DNA of 64,000 nt from an uncultured Bacteroidia bacterium (GTDB lineage Bacteria > Bacteroidota > Bacteroidia > Bacteroidales > UBA932): NCBI GenBank assembly GCA_902769525.1, contig CACXPG010000011.1:1-64000 (forward strand), read 5' to 3'. The notes under the pieces were generated by a model. It had not been told where the DNA came from and made no database searches. It worked only from the letters and a program-made list of their open reading frames with translations. This document shows positions 23,082 through 31,602 of this stretch, piece by piece (positions within the stretch are counted from its first letter, which is position 1; every line of letters begins with the position of its first letter). A program made the translations under genes and the position numbers.

Positions 23082-24434
23082 TCAGCGCCGTTTGGCTTTT
23101 ATTGTGAACTGGTCTGCAATCTGCTTGTGCTGGTTGTAGACGGTGACGGTCATCTTTTTCTTTGTGACCTGTATGTTGGCGGCAAAGCTCAGTTCTTTTG
23201 TCTTCAGGTCTATGACTTTGGCGTGGATGCCGTCTGATTCAGAGAGGGAAGTGTCAACGGCCCTTCGCTTGTTGCCGCTGGAGCCCATGTCCAGGTAGAA
23301 TGTGCCCTTGTTCTTGATGGTGGATTTGTGGTCTCCGTCAAGCTGGTGGGTGCGGGAATAGACGTGGTCGTGGCCGGAGAGGACGAGATCCACGTTGTAC
23401 TTCTGGAAGATAGGGCTCCACTGGGGGCGGATGTATTTGCCTACATTGGAGTCAATAATGCTGGAACCATAGACGGATTTGTGCATCAGTACAATAAGGT
23501 ACTGATAGGTGCCCTTGAGGCTGTCGAGAGTATGCTGGAACCATCTGGTCTGCTCGTCGAACTTTTCTCCTCTGGAGATGTTGGAGTTGTTCATGTCCAG
23601 ACTTACGAAGAGAGCATTATTATAAAAGAAGTAGTAGGATGTGTTTTTGCTCTTTTCCGCTCCGTTCTGAGGAAAATGGAAGAGATGGTTGAAAGTGTGT
23701 GCCTCGGTGTACTGCGGGTACTTTCTGTCCTTGGCGTCAGCCCAGTAGGCGTGGTCGCCGGGGGAAGAGGCATAGACGAAATCTCTGAAAGCGTCATTGT
23801 CAAGCAGCCAGGTCCAGGAGTCTTCCCAGCCGGCAACGTCTACCATATCGCCGGAGCAGACCATAAGCGGAGGGTTGTTCCCGATTTCCTTCATGTTCTG
23901 GATCAGCTGGTGGGTGATGGAATTGGGCACGCTCTGGAAATCGGTGAAGGCAACAAAGTTCCATTTGTCCTTTTTGCCGGCGGTAGTAAAAAAGCATGTG
24001 TCTGAATCCACGTTGGGATGAAATGAACCGCAGCGAATAAAAAACTCGTACTTCGTGCCAGGATGTAAATTGGAAATTGTGGCGTGACAGACAAATCTGC
24101 CATTCGTATAGAAAGATGAGGATGTAGATGTGTTTTCAATGTCTTTTGTGCTCCATAATTCATATACAGGCTTGACAAATTGGTTTCTAACGCAGGATTC
24201 TACCTGGACATCTGCGTACAGTATATAGCTATAAGGATGATTTGTGTGGTAGTTAATGGTAACGGATGTGGAGGCGTCTTCGCCAGGAGTCACTACAATA
24301 TGATAGAAATCCTTGCTGGTGGAAGAAGGCTTGTTGGTGTCTGCCTGTTTCTGGGCCAGGGCTAGGGCAGGGGTGATGGCAAGGCAGGCAAGGCAGGCAA
24401 GGAGCAGGGCTGTTATCGCGATAATTCTCTTCAT
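23082..24434 (-). CDS. Exported purple-acid-phosphatase-like metallophosphoesterase
   Basis: This 450-residue protein has a signal peptide (about 1-28). Residues about 40-140 form a fibronectin-like N-terminal domain as in purple acid phosphatases. The calcineurin-like domain shows FTDFQS, CSGDMVDVAGW, LMHKSVYG and LSGHDHVYSRTH. Two ligand motifs are off consensus: D-x-Q replaces D-x-H, and PGDHAYW replaces GNH(E/D). Metal binding may be altered, yet the other ligands remain, so a phosphoesterase role is still likely. It lies upstream of the ricin-lectin gene on the same strand and probably works outside the cytoplasm. Confidence 0.85.
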   Translation of the reverse strand: MKRIIAITALLLACLACLAITPALALAQKQADTNKPSSTSKDFYHIVVTPGEDASTSVTINYHTNHPYSYILYADVQVESCVRNQFVKPVYELWSTKDIENTSTSSSFYTNGRFVCHATISNLHPGTKYEFFIRCGSFHPNVDSDTCFFTTAGKKDKWNFVAFTDFQSVPNSITHQLIQNMKEIGNNPPLMVCSGDMVDVAGWEDSWTWLLDNDAFRDFVYASSPGDHAYWADAKDRKYPQYTEAHTFNHLFHFPQNGAEKSKNTSYYFFYNNALFVSLDMNNSNISRGEKFDEQTRWFQHTLDSLKGTYQYLIVLMHKSVYGSSIIDSNVGKYIRPQWSPIFQKYNVDLVLSGHDHVYSRTHQLDGDHKSTIKNKGTFYLDMGSSGNKRRAVDTSLSESDGIHAKVIDLKTKELSFAANIQVTKKKMTVTVYNQHKQIADQFTIKAKRR

Positions 24435-24480
24435 CTCGATTAAAAATGGCTTTTTATTGCATTTTTTGTGGTTTGCTATT

Positions 24481-24488
24481 CAAAGATA
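24481..24488 (-). promoter_or_regulatory. -7 promoter element of the phosphoesterase gene
   Basis: Minus-strand TATCTTTG, about 47 bases before the ATG at 24434. It is back to back with the rpsA element at 24501-24508, giving divergent promoters. Confidence 0.5.
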
Positions 24489-24500
24489 GGGGAATTTTAC

Positions 24501-24508
24501 TATATTCG
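24501..24508 (+). promoter_or_regulatory. -7-like promoter element of rpsA
   Basis: TATATTCG at 24501-24508 is one base off the TAnnTTTG consensus and lies 68 bases before the rpsA ATG. It leaves a leader of about 60 bases that contains the hairpins at 24512-24535. Confidence 0.45.
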
Positions 24509-24511
24509 CAC

Positions 24512-24535
24512 GCTGAATTTCAGCCGGTGGGCTGA
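24512..24535 (+). promoter_or_regulatory. Overlapping alternative hairpins in the rpsA leader
   Basis: GCTGAA at 24512-24517 can pair with TTCAGC at 24519-24524. The segment TCAGCC at 24520-24525 can instead pair with GGCTGA at 24530-24535 around a GGTG loop. The two are mutually exclusive, which would suit autoregulation by S1, a known theme for rpsA. This is a reading of base pairing only. Confidence 0.35.
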
Positions 24536-24575
24536 TCTACAAATAATGTTTAACTGCTAATTAGTTTAATTTATT

Positions 24576-26483
24576 ATGAACGAAGAAATCAAAAACATTG
24601 AGAACGAGGAAGTTATTGAGACTCCCGTTGTCAAGGAGACTGCAGAGTCATTCAAGGAGGAGGCTCCTGAGGCCGTAGCAGTTCCTAAGAAAAGAAGAAG
24701 CAACGCATCCATCGCTCCTGAGAAGTTTGACTGGGACGCATTCGAGAACAATGTTCCTGCATCTGAAAGCAAGGAAGAACTCGAGCAGAAGTACAGCGAA
24801 TCCCTTTCAAAGATTGCAGAGAACGAGGTGATTGAGGGTACCGTTACCGGACTTACCCAGAAAGAAGTTATTGTTAACGTAGGTTACAAGAGCGAGGGTG
24901 TTATCCAGAGAAATGAATTCAGATACAATCCTGACCTGAAAGTCGGCGACAAGGTTGACGTGCTTGTCGAGAATCCAGAGGACAAGAAGGGCCAGTTGAT
25001 TCTTTCACATAAGAAAGCCTGCTCACTCAAGTCTTGGGACAGAGTAAACGAGGCATTCGAGAAGAACGAAATCGTAAAGGGCTTTATCAAGGCTCGTACA
25101 AAGGGCGGTATGATCGTAGACGTATTCGGAATCGAGGCCTTCCTGCCTGGTTCACAGATTGACGTGAAGCCAATCCGCGACTACGACGTATATGTTGAGA
25201 AGACTATGGAATTCAAGGTTGTAAAAATCAACCAGGAGTTCCGCAACGTAGTTCTTTCCCACAAGGCTCTCATCGAGGCCGAGCTTGAGGCTCAGAAGAG
25301 CGCTATCATCGCCAAACTGGAGAAGGGTCAGGTTCTCGAGGGAACCGTAAAGAACATCACTTCTTACGGTGTATTCGTAGACCTGGGCGGTGTGGACGGT
25401 CTTATCCACATCACAGACCTGTCTTGGGGCCGTATCGGCAATCCTGAGGAAGTTGTCAAGCTGGACGAGAAGATCAATGTTGTTATCCTCGACTTCGACG
25501 AAGAGAAGAAGAGAATCGCTCTTGGTCTGAAGCAGCTCCAGGCTCATCCTTGGGACGCTCTCAATCCAGACCTGAAGGTCGGCGATACCGTTAAGGGCAA
25601 GGTTGTAGTTATCACTGACTACGGCGCATTCGTAGAGATTCAGCCTGGTATCGAGGGACTTATCCACGTATCTGAAATGAGCTGGTCTTCTCACCTGAGA
25701 AGCGCTCAGGATTTCCTGAAGATTGGTCAGGAGGTTGAGGCTCAGGTTCTGACTCTCGACCGCGACGAGCACAAGATGTCTCTGGGCATCAAGCAGCTCA
25801 AACCGGATCCATGGGCAACTATCAAGGAGAAGTATCCTGTAGGAAGCCGCCACACTGCTATCGTGCGCAACTTCACTAACTTCGGAGTATTCGTAGAACT
25901 TGAGGAAGGCGTTGACGGACTTGTTCACGTTTCAGACCTGAGCTGGACAAAGAAGATCAAGCATCCATCTGAGTTCACTTCACTCGGAGAGAAGTTCGAG
26001 GTTGTTGTTCTCGATATCGATGAGGATAACAGAAGGCTTTCACTTGGACACAAGCAGCTCGAGGACAATCCTTGGGACACTTTCGAGACCGTATTCACCC
26101 AGGGTTCTATCCACGAGGGTACAATCGTTTCCTTCAACGACAAGGGCGCTACAGTAGCTCTCCAGTATGGCATTGAGGGATTTGCACCTACCAAGGGCCT
26201 TGTTAAGGAAGACGGAACCACTGCCAAGGCAGACGAGAAACTCGATTTCAAGGTTGTCGAATTCAACAAGTCAAGCAAGAAGATCATCCTTTCACACACT
26301 CGCATAGCCGAGGACAAGAAGAGGGCAGAGGCCGGCGAAATTCTCAAGGAGAAGGAAGCAGAGGCTGAAAGCACCAAGAAGGCTATCAAGAAAGTGAAGG
26401 CAAGCGTAGAGAAGACCACTCTGGGCGACATCGACGCTCTTGCTGACCTGAAGAAGGAGATGGAAAAAGGGGAGAACAACTAA
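24576..26483 (+). CDS. rpsA: 30S ribosomal protein S1
   Basis: This 635-residue protein has an acidic, low-complexity N-terminal extension (about 1-65) and six S1/OB-fold RNA-binding repeats, for example EGTVKNITSYGVFVDLGGVDGLIHITDLSWGRIG split by its usual repeat boundaries. A Lys/Glu-rich tail ends the protein. The length and extension are typical for Bacteroidetes, which lack Shine-Dalgarno recognition and rely on S1 for mRNA binding. The rnz gene begins at the base after its stop codon. Confidence 0.96.
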   Translation: MNEEIKNIENEEVIETPVVKETAESFKEEAPEAVAVPKKRRSNASIAPEKFDWDAFENNVPASESKEELEQKYSESLSKIAENEVIEGTVTGLTQKEVIVNVGYKSEGVIQRNEFRYNPDLKVGDKVDVLVENPEDKKGQLILSHKKACSLKSWDRVNEAFEKNEIVKGFIKARTKGGMIVDVFGIEAFLPGSQIDVKPIRDYDVYVEKTMEFKVVKINQEFRNVVLSHKALIEAELEAQKSAIIAKLEKGQVLEGTVKNITSYGVFVDLGGVDGLIHITDLSWGRIGNPEEVVKLDEKINVVILDFDEEKKRIALGLKQLQAHPWDALNPDLKVGDTVKGKVVVITDYGAFVEIQPGIEGLIHVSEMSWSSHLRSAQDFLKIGQEVEAQVLTLDRDEHKMSLGIKQLKPDPWATIKEKYPVGSRHTAIVRNFTNFGVFVELEEGVDGLVHVSDLSWTKKIKHPSEFTSLGEKFEVVVLDIDEDNRRLSLGHKQLEDNPWDTFETVFTQGSIHEGTIVSFNDKGATVALQYGIEGFAPTKGLVKEDGTTAKADEKLDFKVVEFNKSSKKIILSHTRIAEDKKRAEAGEILKEKEAEAESTKKAIKKVKASVEKTTLGDIDALADLKKEMEKGENN

Positions 26484-27428
26484 GTGGAATTCTCTCTGAT
26501 GACATTGGGTAGTGCATCTGCACGCCCGACATCTTCCAGATTTCCTAGCGCTCACTCACTGACCGTGGGTGGGCGCTTGTTTTTGATTGACTGCGGAGAG
26601 GGATGCCAGATGCAGATGGCAAGATTCAAGGTGCCGTTCTCCAGGCTGGACAATATCTTCATATCCCATCTTCACGGAGACCACGTGTTCGGGCTGTTCG
26701 GACTGATTTCCACCCTGGATATGACAGGAAGGCTCTCTCCGCTTCATATATATGCCCCGCAAGGTATGCAGAGTCTGCTGGACTCCATATCAACACAATT
26801 CGGAGAAGTGAAGTATGAAGTGGTTCTGCATACGGTAAAATGCTCAGAACCGACTCTGGTGGCAGAGTTCAAGAACCTGGAAATCTATGCGTTTCCGCTT
26901 CGTCACAGGATCGAGACCTACGGCTACATTTTCAAGGAGAAAGAGCCTCAGATGAATGTGGTCAAAAGCGCCATCCCTGAGTACAAGCTCACTCTTGAAG
27001 AGATCGGGACACTGAAAAGAGGAGAAGATGTAATCAGAAAAACCGATAGCGGAGAAGATATCGTTCTCAAATGTGAAGACCTGGCTTACAAGCCGTTTGA
27101 GCCAAGAAGCTTTGCCTATTGCAGCGACACGGCCCCGTTCCCTAAACTTCAGGAGTGGATCAAGGGCGCAGACCTGGTCTATCACGAGGCGACCTACGCC
27201 TCCGATCTTAGGGCTCTGTCCAGATCGACCGCTCATTCCACAAGCCAGGATGCGGCAAAGGCCGCTCTTGCCGCGGGGGCCAAGAAACTCATACTCGGGC
27301 ACTTTTCTTCCAGATACCGCAGTCTGGATCTTCTTCTGGACGAGGCCAGAGAAATATTCCCGGAGTCTTATCTGGCTGAAGAGGGTACGATATTTGATGT
27401 TCCTGAGAAAAGATTTCCTGTAAAATGA
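26484..27428 (+). CDS. rnz: Ribonuclease Z
   Basis: RNase Z (314 residues) cuts the 3' trailer from tRNA precursors. It has the metallo-beta-lactamase zinc motif SHLHGDHVFG, with the N-terminal strand LMTLGSASARPT, the Asp in YCSDTAP, and the final GHFSSRY block of tRNA 3' endonucleases. It starts with GTG at 26484, immediately after the rpsA stop codon; no ATG in the neighbourhood gives the conserved N-terminus. Its stop overlaps the start of the next gene as ATGA. Confidence 0.93.
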   Translation: MEFSLMTLGSASARPTSSRFPSAHSLTVGGRLFLIDCGEGCQMQMARFKVPFSRLDNIFISHLHGDHVFGLFGLISTLDMTGRLSPLHIYAPQGMQSLLDSISTQFGEVKYEVVLHTVKCSEPTLVAEFKNLEIYAFPLRHRIETYGYIFKEKEPQMNVVKSAIPEYKLTLEEIGTLKRGEDVIRKTDSGEDIVLKCEDLAYKPFEPRSFAYCSDTAPFPKLQEWIKGADLVYHEATYASDLRALSRSTAHSTSQDAAKAALAAGAKKLILGHFSSRYRSLDLLLDEAREIFPESYLAEEGTIFDVPEKRFPVK

Positions 27429-29083
27429 GTTACACGCGCAATAATTTGAGGCACATTGCTTTGGCTGCCGCCATTATGCTTATGGCCATGCCGGTTGCTT
27501 TTTCCCAGAGCTATATGGCCCAGCCTAGAGTCAACCAGACTGTAGGTTTCAACAATTCCAGGCTGAATATGGAATCCACAAAGTTCAAGCAGATTCTTTT
27601 CCTGCTTGCCAACGCCTATGTGGACACACTGAATGTCGGACGAGTGAGCGAAGATGCAATGATTCATCTTATGCAGCAGCTCGACCCTCATTCCGTTTAT
27701 ATTTCCGCCAAGGACGTGAAAGAAATGGAAGAACCTCTCCTGGGTAAGTTCGAAGGCATCGGAATCGAGTATGCCATTATTCGCGATACTCTTACAGTCC
27801 AGAGCGTTATACCCGGTGGCCCTTCAGAGAAGGTTGGCCTTAGGGCTGGAGACAAGATTAACTCTGTTGACGGCGAGGTGATAAGCGGAACCAAGCTCAC
27901 CCAGATGCGAGTACTCAAGTATCTGAGAGGCGACAAAGGCACAAAGGTGAAAGTAGGGGTTATACGTCGCGGAGAAAAGGAGAGGGAACTCGTAATCACC
28001 AGAGACAAAATTCCGCTGAATACTGTTTCCTGCGCGTACGAAATCAGGCCGGACATAATGTATATCCGTGTAAGTAATTTTGGTGCAAATACTTACGATG
28101 AGTTTATGACTCCGCTTAAGGGCAGGAGCCTCAAGGGCTTGATAATAGACCTCAGGGGTAACGGCGGCGGATATCTTCATACAGCCTTGAGGCTTCTGAA
28201 CGAGTTTATGGCAAAAGGCCAGCTGATTCTGTTCTCTGAAGGCCGTGCCTGCCCTCGTGCCGACGACTTTGCAGATGGTACAGGTAAACTTCAGGATGTT
28301 CCTGTGTCCGTGATTATAGACGAGAACTCGGCATCGGCGAGCGAGATACTTTCCGGCGCCATTCAGGACTGGGACAGAGGCACGATTGTCGGTCGCCGCT
28401 CCTTTGGCAAGGGGCTTGTCCAGCAGGAGTTCCCGCTCCAGGACGGAAGTCGTGTAAGAATAACCGTGGCCCGCTACCATACTCCAAGCGGCAGGGTGAT
28501 CCAGTCTCCGTACAAGATGGGCAAGGCTGAAGAATACTACCGCAATTTCTACGAGAGATACCTTACCGGCGAGAACTTCAACGCAGACAGCATAAAGATA
28601 AACGACTCCTTGAAATTCAAGACATTGAAACTCGGCAGAACCGTTTACGGAGGCGGAGGAATCATCCCTGACATTTACATCCCGATGGACACTTCCTACT
28701 ATTCAAAGAGTTTCCTGGCGGCTGTAAACAAAGGTATCCTCAGCGATTTTGTCGGCATTTACTCAGACTCTCACCGCAAGGAGTTCGAGACGAAATACGG
28801 CACATTCGCCGCATCTCAGAAAGAAGAGCTCAACGACCGTACCTTCAGCAATTTTATAAGCGGATTTGAAGTGTCTGACAAATATCTGAACGAGTTCCTC
28901 GAGTATGCAAAGCAGAACAAGATTGAGTTCACGGATGAAGAACTCCAGCGTTCAGGTGACAAGCTTCGCGAGTATCTAAAGGGAATGATAGTGCGCAACC
29001 TGTACGGTCTTGACTACTACATCCGCTACGACAACCTCACAGACAAGGAAGTCCAGAAAGCCCTTGAGTCGCTGACAAAATAA
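27425..29083 (+). CDS. S41 C-terminal processing peptidase
   Basis: This 552-residue protease has a signal peptide ending AFSQ, a PDZ domain (about residues 120-200, GGPSEKVGLRAGDKI) and the S41 catalytic core with Ser in ENSASASEILSGAI and Lys in GRRSFGKGLVQ, the Ser-Lys dyad. It belongs to the CtpA/Prc-like family and probably processes or degrades periplasmic proteins. It overlaps rnz by 4 bases and is likely the last gene of the rpsA run. The C-terminal 150 residues are helical and resemble those of other Bacteroidetes S41 enzymes. Confidence 0.92.
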   Translation: MSYTRNNLRHIALAAAIMLMAMPVAFSQSYMAQPRVNQTVGFNNSRLNMESTKFKQILFLLANAYVDTLNVGRVSEDAMIHLMQQLDPHSVYISAKDVKEMEEPLLGKFEGIGIEYAIIRDTLTVQSVIPGGPSEKVGLRAGDKINSVDGEVISGTKLTQMRVLKYLRGDKGTKVKVGVIRRGEKERELVITRDKIPLNTVSCAYEIRPDIMYIRVSNFGANTYDEFMTPLKGRSLKGLIIDLRGNGGGYLHTALRLLNEFMAKGQLILFSEGRACPRADDFADGTGKLQDVPVSVIIDENSASASEILSGAIQDWDRGTIVGRRSFGKGLVQQEFPLQDGSRVRITVARYHTPSGRVIQSPYKMGKAEEYYRNFYERYLTGENFNADSIKINDSLKFKTLKLGRTVYGGGGIIPDIYIPMDTSYYSKSFLAAVNKGILSDFVGIYSDSHRKEFETKYGTFAASQKEELNDRTFSNFISGFEVSDKYLNEFLEYAKQNKIEFTDEELQRSGDKLREYLKGMIVRNLYGLDYYIRYDNLTDKEVQKALESLTK

Positions 29084-29091
29084 GGCAAACT

Positions 29092-30120
29092 CTAGAGACT
29101 TTTGATCCAGTTAGAGATATCGCTGAGTACCTGCTCGGCGATATCTTCTTTTATAGTGGCGTATTCTGTAGGATAGCCTGTCGTGCAGTTCTGGAATAGG
29201 TGATTAAGGCCCTCGTAGCTCTTTATCAGGTTCTTCGGCGACTCGGGAAGTCTCTTTCTGATGTTGCCCAGATTCTCCTGGCAGTCCACCTGGAAGTCCT
29301 TGGTTCCGTTAATTGCCATCACCGGACAAGTAATCTTGCTTATGGCATCAGACGGGTCCAAAGCCAGGAAATACTTGTACCATTTGCCATTTGAATCATT
29401 TCTCAGCTGAAGGGCGAGGGTCTGGGCAATCTCAGGACTCTGGCTCTCGGAAGCGATTCTCTGGAGCGAAACGGACACCGGCTCGTCCTCAGGGCTGGCA
29501 ATCAGCTTGTCAAAAACTTCTTCCACAGCATCTACCACTTCTCCGATCTGTTCCGAAGGAATGCCTTGTGCTTTAAGGGCGTTATAGTTCTGGGTAAGAA
29601 CGGCTTCCTTGCCCTGGGTTGCTCCGCCGGCCAGGCTTACAATGAAATCTGCCTTGCCTTCTGATGCGATCAGAAACGCTATGGTTCCGCCTTCGCTATG
29701 GCCGAGCACTCCAATCTTCGAGAACTTTGGCAAATCTCCACCGCCTTGTGAACGAAGGAAATCTATTCCTGCAATGGCATCCTGCTTGAATGTTTCTGTA
29801 GTCACACCCTCAATGCTGCCTGTGGACTTTCCGAACCCACGGTCATCATACCTCAGAGAGGCGATTCCTCTTTCCGCCAGATACTCGGCGATAACCTTGA
29901 ACGGTTTATGGCCAAGCAGTTCTTCGTCCCTGTCCTGCAGTCCGCTGCCAGTAACCATCAGAACGACAGGCGGATTCTCCACATCTTTCGGAGTGAGCAA
30001 AGTACCCGAGAGCACTGCTCCGTCAGCGCTGTTTGTGAATGATACTTCGGTTTGGGAATATGCTTTTGGACCAAAGATGGCCATCATCAGGACCGTGCCC
30101 AATAAGATGTTGATTTTCAT
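29092..30120 (-). CDS. Exported alpha/beta hydrolase
   Basis: This 342-residue protein has a signal peptide (about 1-22) and an alpha/beta hydrolase fold. The nucleophile Ser is in GVLGHSEGGTIAF, the acid in NGTKDFQVD and the His in GLNHLFQ. The oxyanion strand VVLMVTGSGLQDRDEELLGHKPF is typical of a dienelactone-hydrolase-like or acyl-peptidase-like group. Substrate is not visible. It points convergently at the S41 protease gene with a gap of 8 bases. Confidence 0.85.
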   Translation of the reverse strand: MKINILLGTVLMMAIFGPKAYSQTEVSFTNSADGAVLSGTLLTPKDVENPPVVLMVTGSGLQDRDEELLGHKPFKVIAEYLAERGIASLRYDDRGFGKSTGSIEGVTTETFKQDAIAGIDFLRSQGGGDLPKFSKIGVLGHSEGGTIAFLIASEGKADFIVSLAGGATQGKEAVLTQNYNALKAQGIPSEQIGEVVDAVEEVFDKLIASPEDEPVSVSLQRIASESQSPEIAQTLALQLRNDSNGKWYKYFLALDPSDAISKITCPVMAINGTKDFQVDCQENLGNIRKRLPESPKNLIKSYEGLNHLFQNCTTGYPTEYATIKEDIAEQVLSDISNWIKSL

Positions 30121-30179
30121 CGTAATATGTTTTTGTCTGTATGTAAATTTGCGTATAGATAAATCGATATATCGTTGAA

Positions 30180-30198
30180 GCTCAGCAAATTGCTGGGC
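30180..30198 (-). terminator. Hairpin after mnmA, possible terminator
   Basis: An 8-base stem with one G-T pair (30180-30187 with 30191-30198) and a 3-base loop lies 4 bases after the mnmA stop. No strong T-run follows, so it is weak as an intrinsic terminator and could be a processing or stabilising element. Confidence 0.3.
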
Positions 30199-30201
30199 AC
30201 G

Positions 30202-31368
30202 CTATTCTTTGATTGGTCCGCTGCCGAGCATCTCTCCGTCTTCTGCATACCAGGCAGCAAACTGTCCCGGAGTAATCCCTCTCTGAGGTTCGTCAAAGAG
30301 TATGTACATTCCGTTTTCTTTCATCTTTAGGGTTGCCTTCTGAAGCGGCTGGCGGTAGCGGATCCTGACCAGATATCTTCGCTCCTCGCCAGGCTGCATC
30401 TTCATATCCTCCCGGATCCAGTGTACTTCTTCTGGATTAATTTTCAGTCCTTTGCGGAAAAGGCCAGGGTGGTCTTTGCCCTCTCCCACGTAGATAGTGT
30501 TTGTGGAAATGTCTGTCGCGATTATGAATATGCTGCCCTGGTGGCCGCCAATATTCAGCCCGTGTCTCTGGCCGATGGTGTAATACTGGACTCCGATATG
30601 CTTTCCTATGACCTTGCCGTCCTCCGGAGTGTAGCGGATAGGGGTGAAGTCATCTTTATATTCACGTTCCAGTATCCTGGCGTAATCATCCCGGAAGATT
30701 TCCACCACGTTTCCGTCCTTGGGCTTGAGGACTTGCTGAAGGAATACCGGAAGGTCCACCTTACCCACAAAGCATATTCCCTGGGAATCCTTTTTCTCTG
30801 CCGACGGGAGTCCGGCCTGGCGTGCTATCTCCCTGACCTGAGGCTTTGTAAGATGCCCGATAGGGAAGAGCGCCTTGGAAAGCTGCTGCTGAGTGAGCTG
30901 GCAGAGGAAGTAGCTCTGGTCCTTGTTAGGATCGTCTCCGGCAAGTATGCGGTAGATTTCCTTGCCGCCGGTAGTTATGGTTTCCTTCTTGCAGTAGTGC
31001 CCCGTAGCCACGAAGTCTCCGCCAAGTTCCCTGACTTTTTCCAGAAACGAAGCGAACTTTATCTTGCTGTTGCACAGCACATCCGGATTAGGAGTGCGTC
31101 CGGCAGCATATTCGCTGAACATATAGTCCACCACCTGCTTGCGGTAGTCTTCGCTCAGGTCCACAAAGTGGAAAGGGATGCCGATTTTGCGGGCAACCAT
31201 CTCGGCTACAACCTTCTCTTCCTCCCATTCGCATTCTCCGTGGAGTGTGCCGGTAATGTCGTGCCAGTTCTGCATGTACATAGCCTCAACGTCATATCCC
31301 TGCTGCTTGAGCAGATATGCCGCAACACTTGAGTCCACGCCGCCGCTGAGCCCGACAATAATCTTCAT
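30202..31368 (-). CDS. mnmA: tRNA-specific 2-thiouridylase MnmA
   Basis: MnmA (388 residues) adds sulfur to U34 of tRNA Lys, Glu and Gln. The PP-loop GLSGGVDSSVAAYLL at residues 6-20, the tRNA-binding MQNWHD, one catalytic Cys in NPDVLCNSKIKF and the second in QGICFVGK are all present, with the IGQRHGLN block and a C-terminal beta barrel. It lies about 25 bases after the SRP RNA terminator on the same strand, with no separate promoter that I can see, so it may depend partly on read-through from that gene. Confidence 0.95.
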   Translation of the reverse strand: MKIIVGLSGGVDSSVAAYLLKQQGYDVEAMYMQNWHDITGTLHGECEWEEEKVVAEMVARKIGIPFHFVDLSEDYRKQVVDYMFSEYAAGRTPNPDVLCNSKIKFASFLEKVRELGGDFVATGHYCKKETITTGGKEIYRILAGDDPNKDQSYFLCQLTQQQLSKALFPIGHLTKPQVREIARQAGLPSAEKKDSQGICFVGKVDLPVFLQQVLKPKDGNVVEIFRDDYARILEREYKDDFTPIRYTPEDGKVIGKHIGVQYYTIGQRHGLNIGGHQGSIFIIATDISTNTIYVGEGKDHPGLFRKGLKINPEEVHWIREDMKMQPGEERRYLVRIRYRQPLQKATLKMKENGMYILFDEPQRGITPGQFAAWYAEDGEMLGSGPIKE

Positions 31369-31392
31369 ATCTAGTTGTTGAAAACAGTCTAC

Positions 31393-31499
31393 AAAAAAGG
31401 GGCAAGCTACATATATCGCACCGCTACAACCTCATACCCTTGCTACCTTCCGATCCTGGGGGAGTTTTGAGGGAGCTGGTCGTATATGACTTACCCCAC
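31393..31499 (-). ncRNA. ffs: Small signal recognition particle RNA (4.5S type)
   Basis: On the minus strand the core loop GGATCGGAAGGTAGCAAGG (around 31440-31457) matches the conserved SRP RNA GGAAGG-x-AGCA motif. The 5' GGGGTAAGTC segment pairs with the 3' GCTTGCCCC segment to close a long hairpin, and a run of six T residues follows (31393-31398) as terminator. Length is about 105 nucleotides, as for bacterial small SRP RNAs. The RNA pairs with Ffh to target membrane proteins. A TATCTTTG promoter element sits directly upstream (31502-31509). Confidence 0.9.
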
Positions 31500-31501
31500 C
31501 G

Positions 31502-31536
31502 CAAAGATACAACTTTTTTTTGAAGTTGTATCTTTG
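31502..31536. promoter_or_regulatory. Palindromic, possibly bidirectional promoter at the SRP RNA gene
   Basis: Bases 31502-31515 and 31523-31536 are perfect 14-base inverted repeats around a 7-base T-rich loop. Each arm contains a -7 element TATCTTTG: at 31502-31509 on the minus strand, placed for the SRP RNA, and at 31529-31536 on the plus strand. The palindrome could drive two opposite transcripts or serve as a terminator for the mltG mRNA. Confidence 0.55.
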
Positions 31537-31555
31537 TGTATTCTCACCCCCTGCA

Positions 31556-31598
31556 CCCCCTCAAGGGGGATCACGGCCTCCGGCCGGGCGCTTCGCGC
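31556..31598. repeat. Three tandem GC-rich hairpins next to mltG
   Basis: Three small hairpins stand in a row: 31556-31569 (5-base stem, TCAA loop), 31574-31586 (5-base stem) and 31588-31598 (4-base stem). They begin 20 bases after the plus-strand TATCTTTG and end 4 bases from the mltG stop. They could form the 3' end of the mltG mRNA or part of a short plus-strand RNA. Confidence 0.5.
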
Positions 31599-31602
31599 GT
31601 TA

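Noticed and set aside
25152-25928. Long minus-strand open frame inside rpsA
   Set aside because: It lies wholly antisense to rpsA, has no known motif and is explained by codon bias of the real gene.
30165-30174. CGATATATCG palindrome before the alpha/beta hydrolase gene as an operator
   Set aside because: It is short, AT-rich and unaccompanied by other evidence.
30421-31332. 303-codon plus-strand frame opposite mnmA
   Set aside because: mnmA has every family motif; the antisense frame is a shadow.
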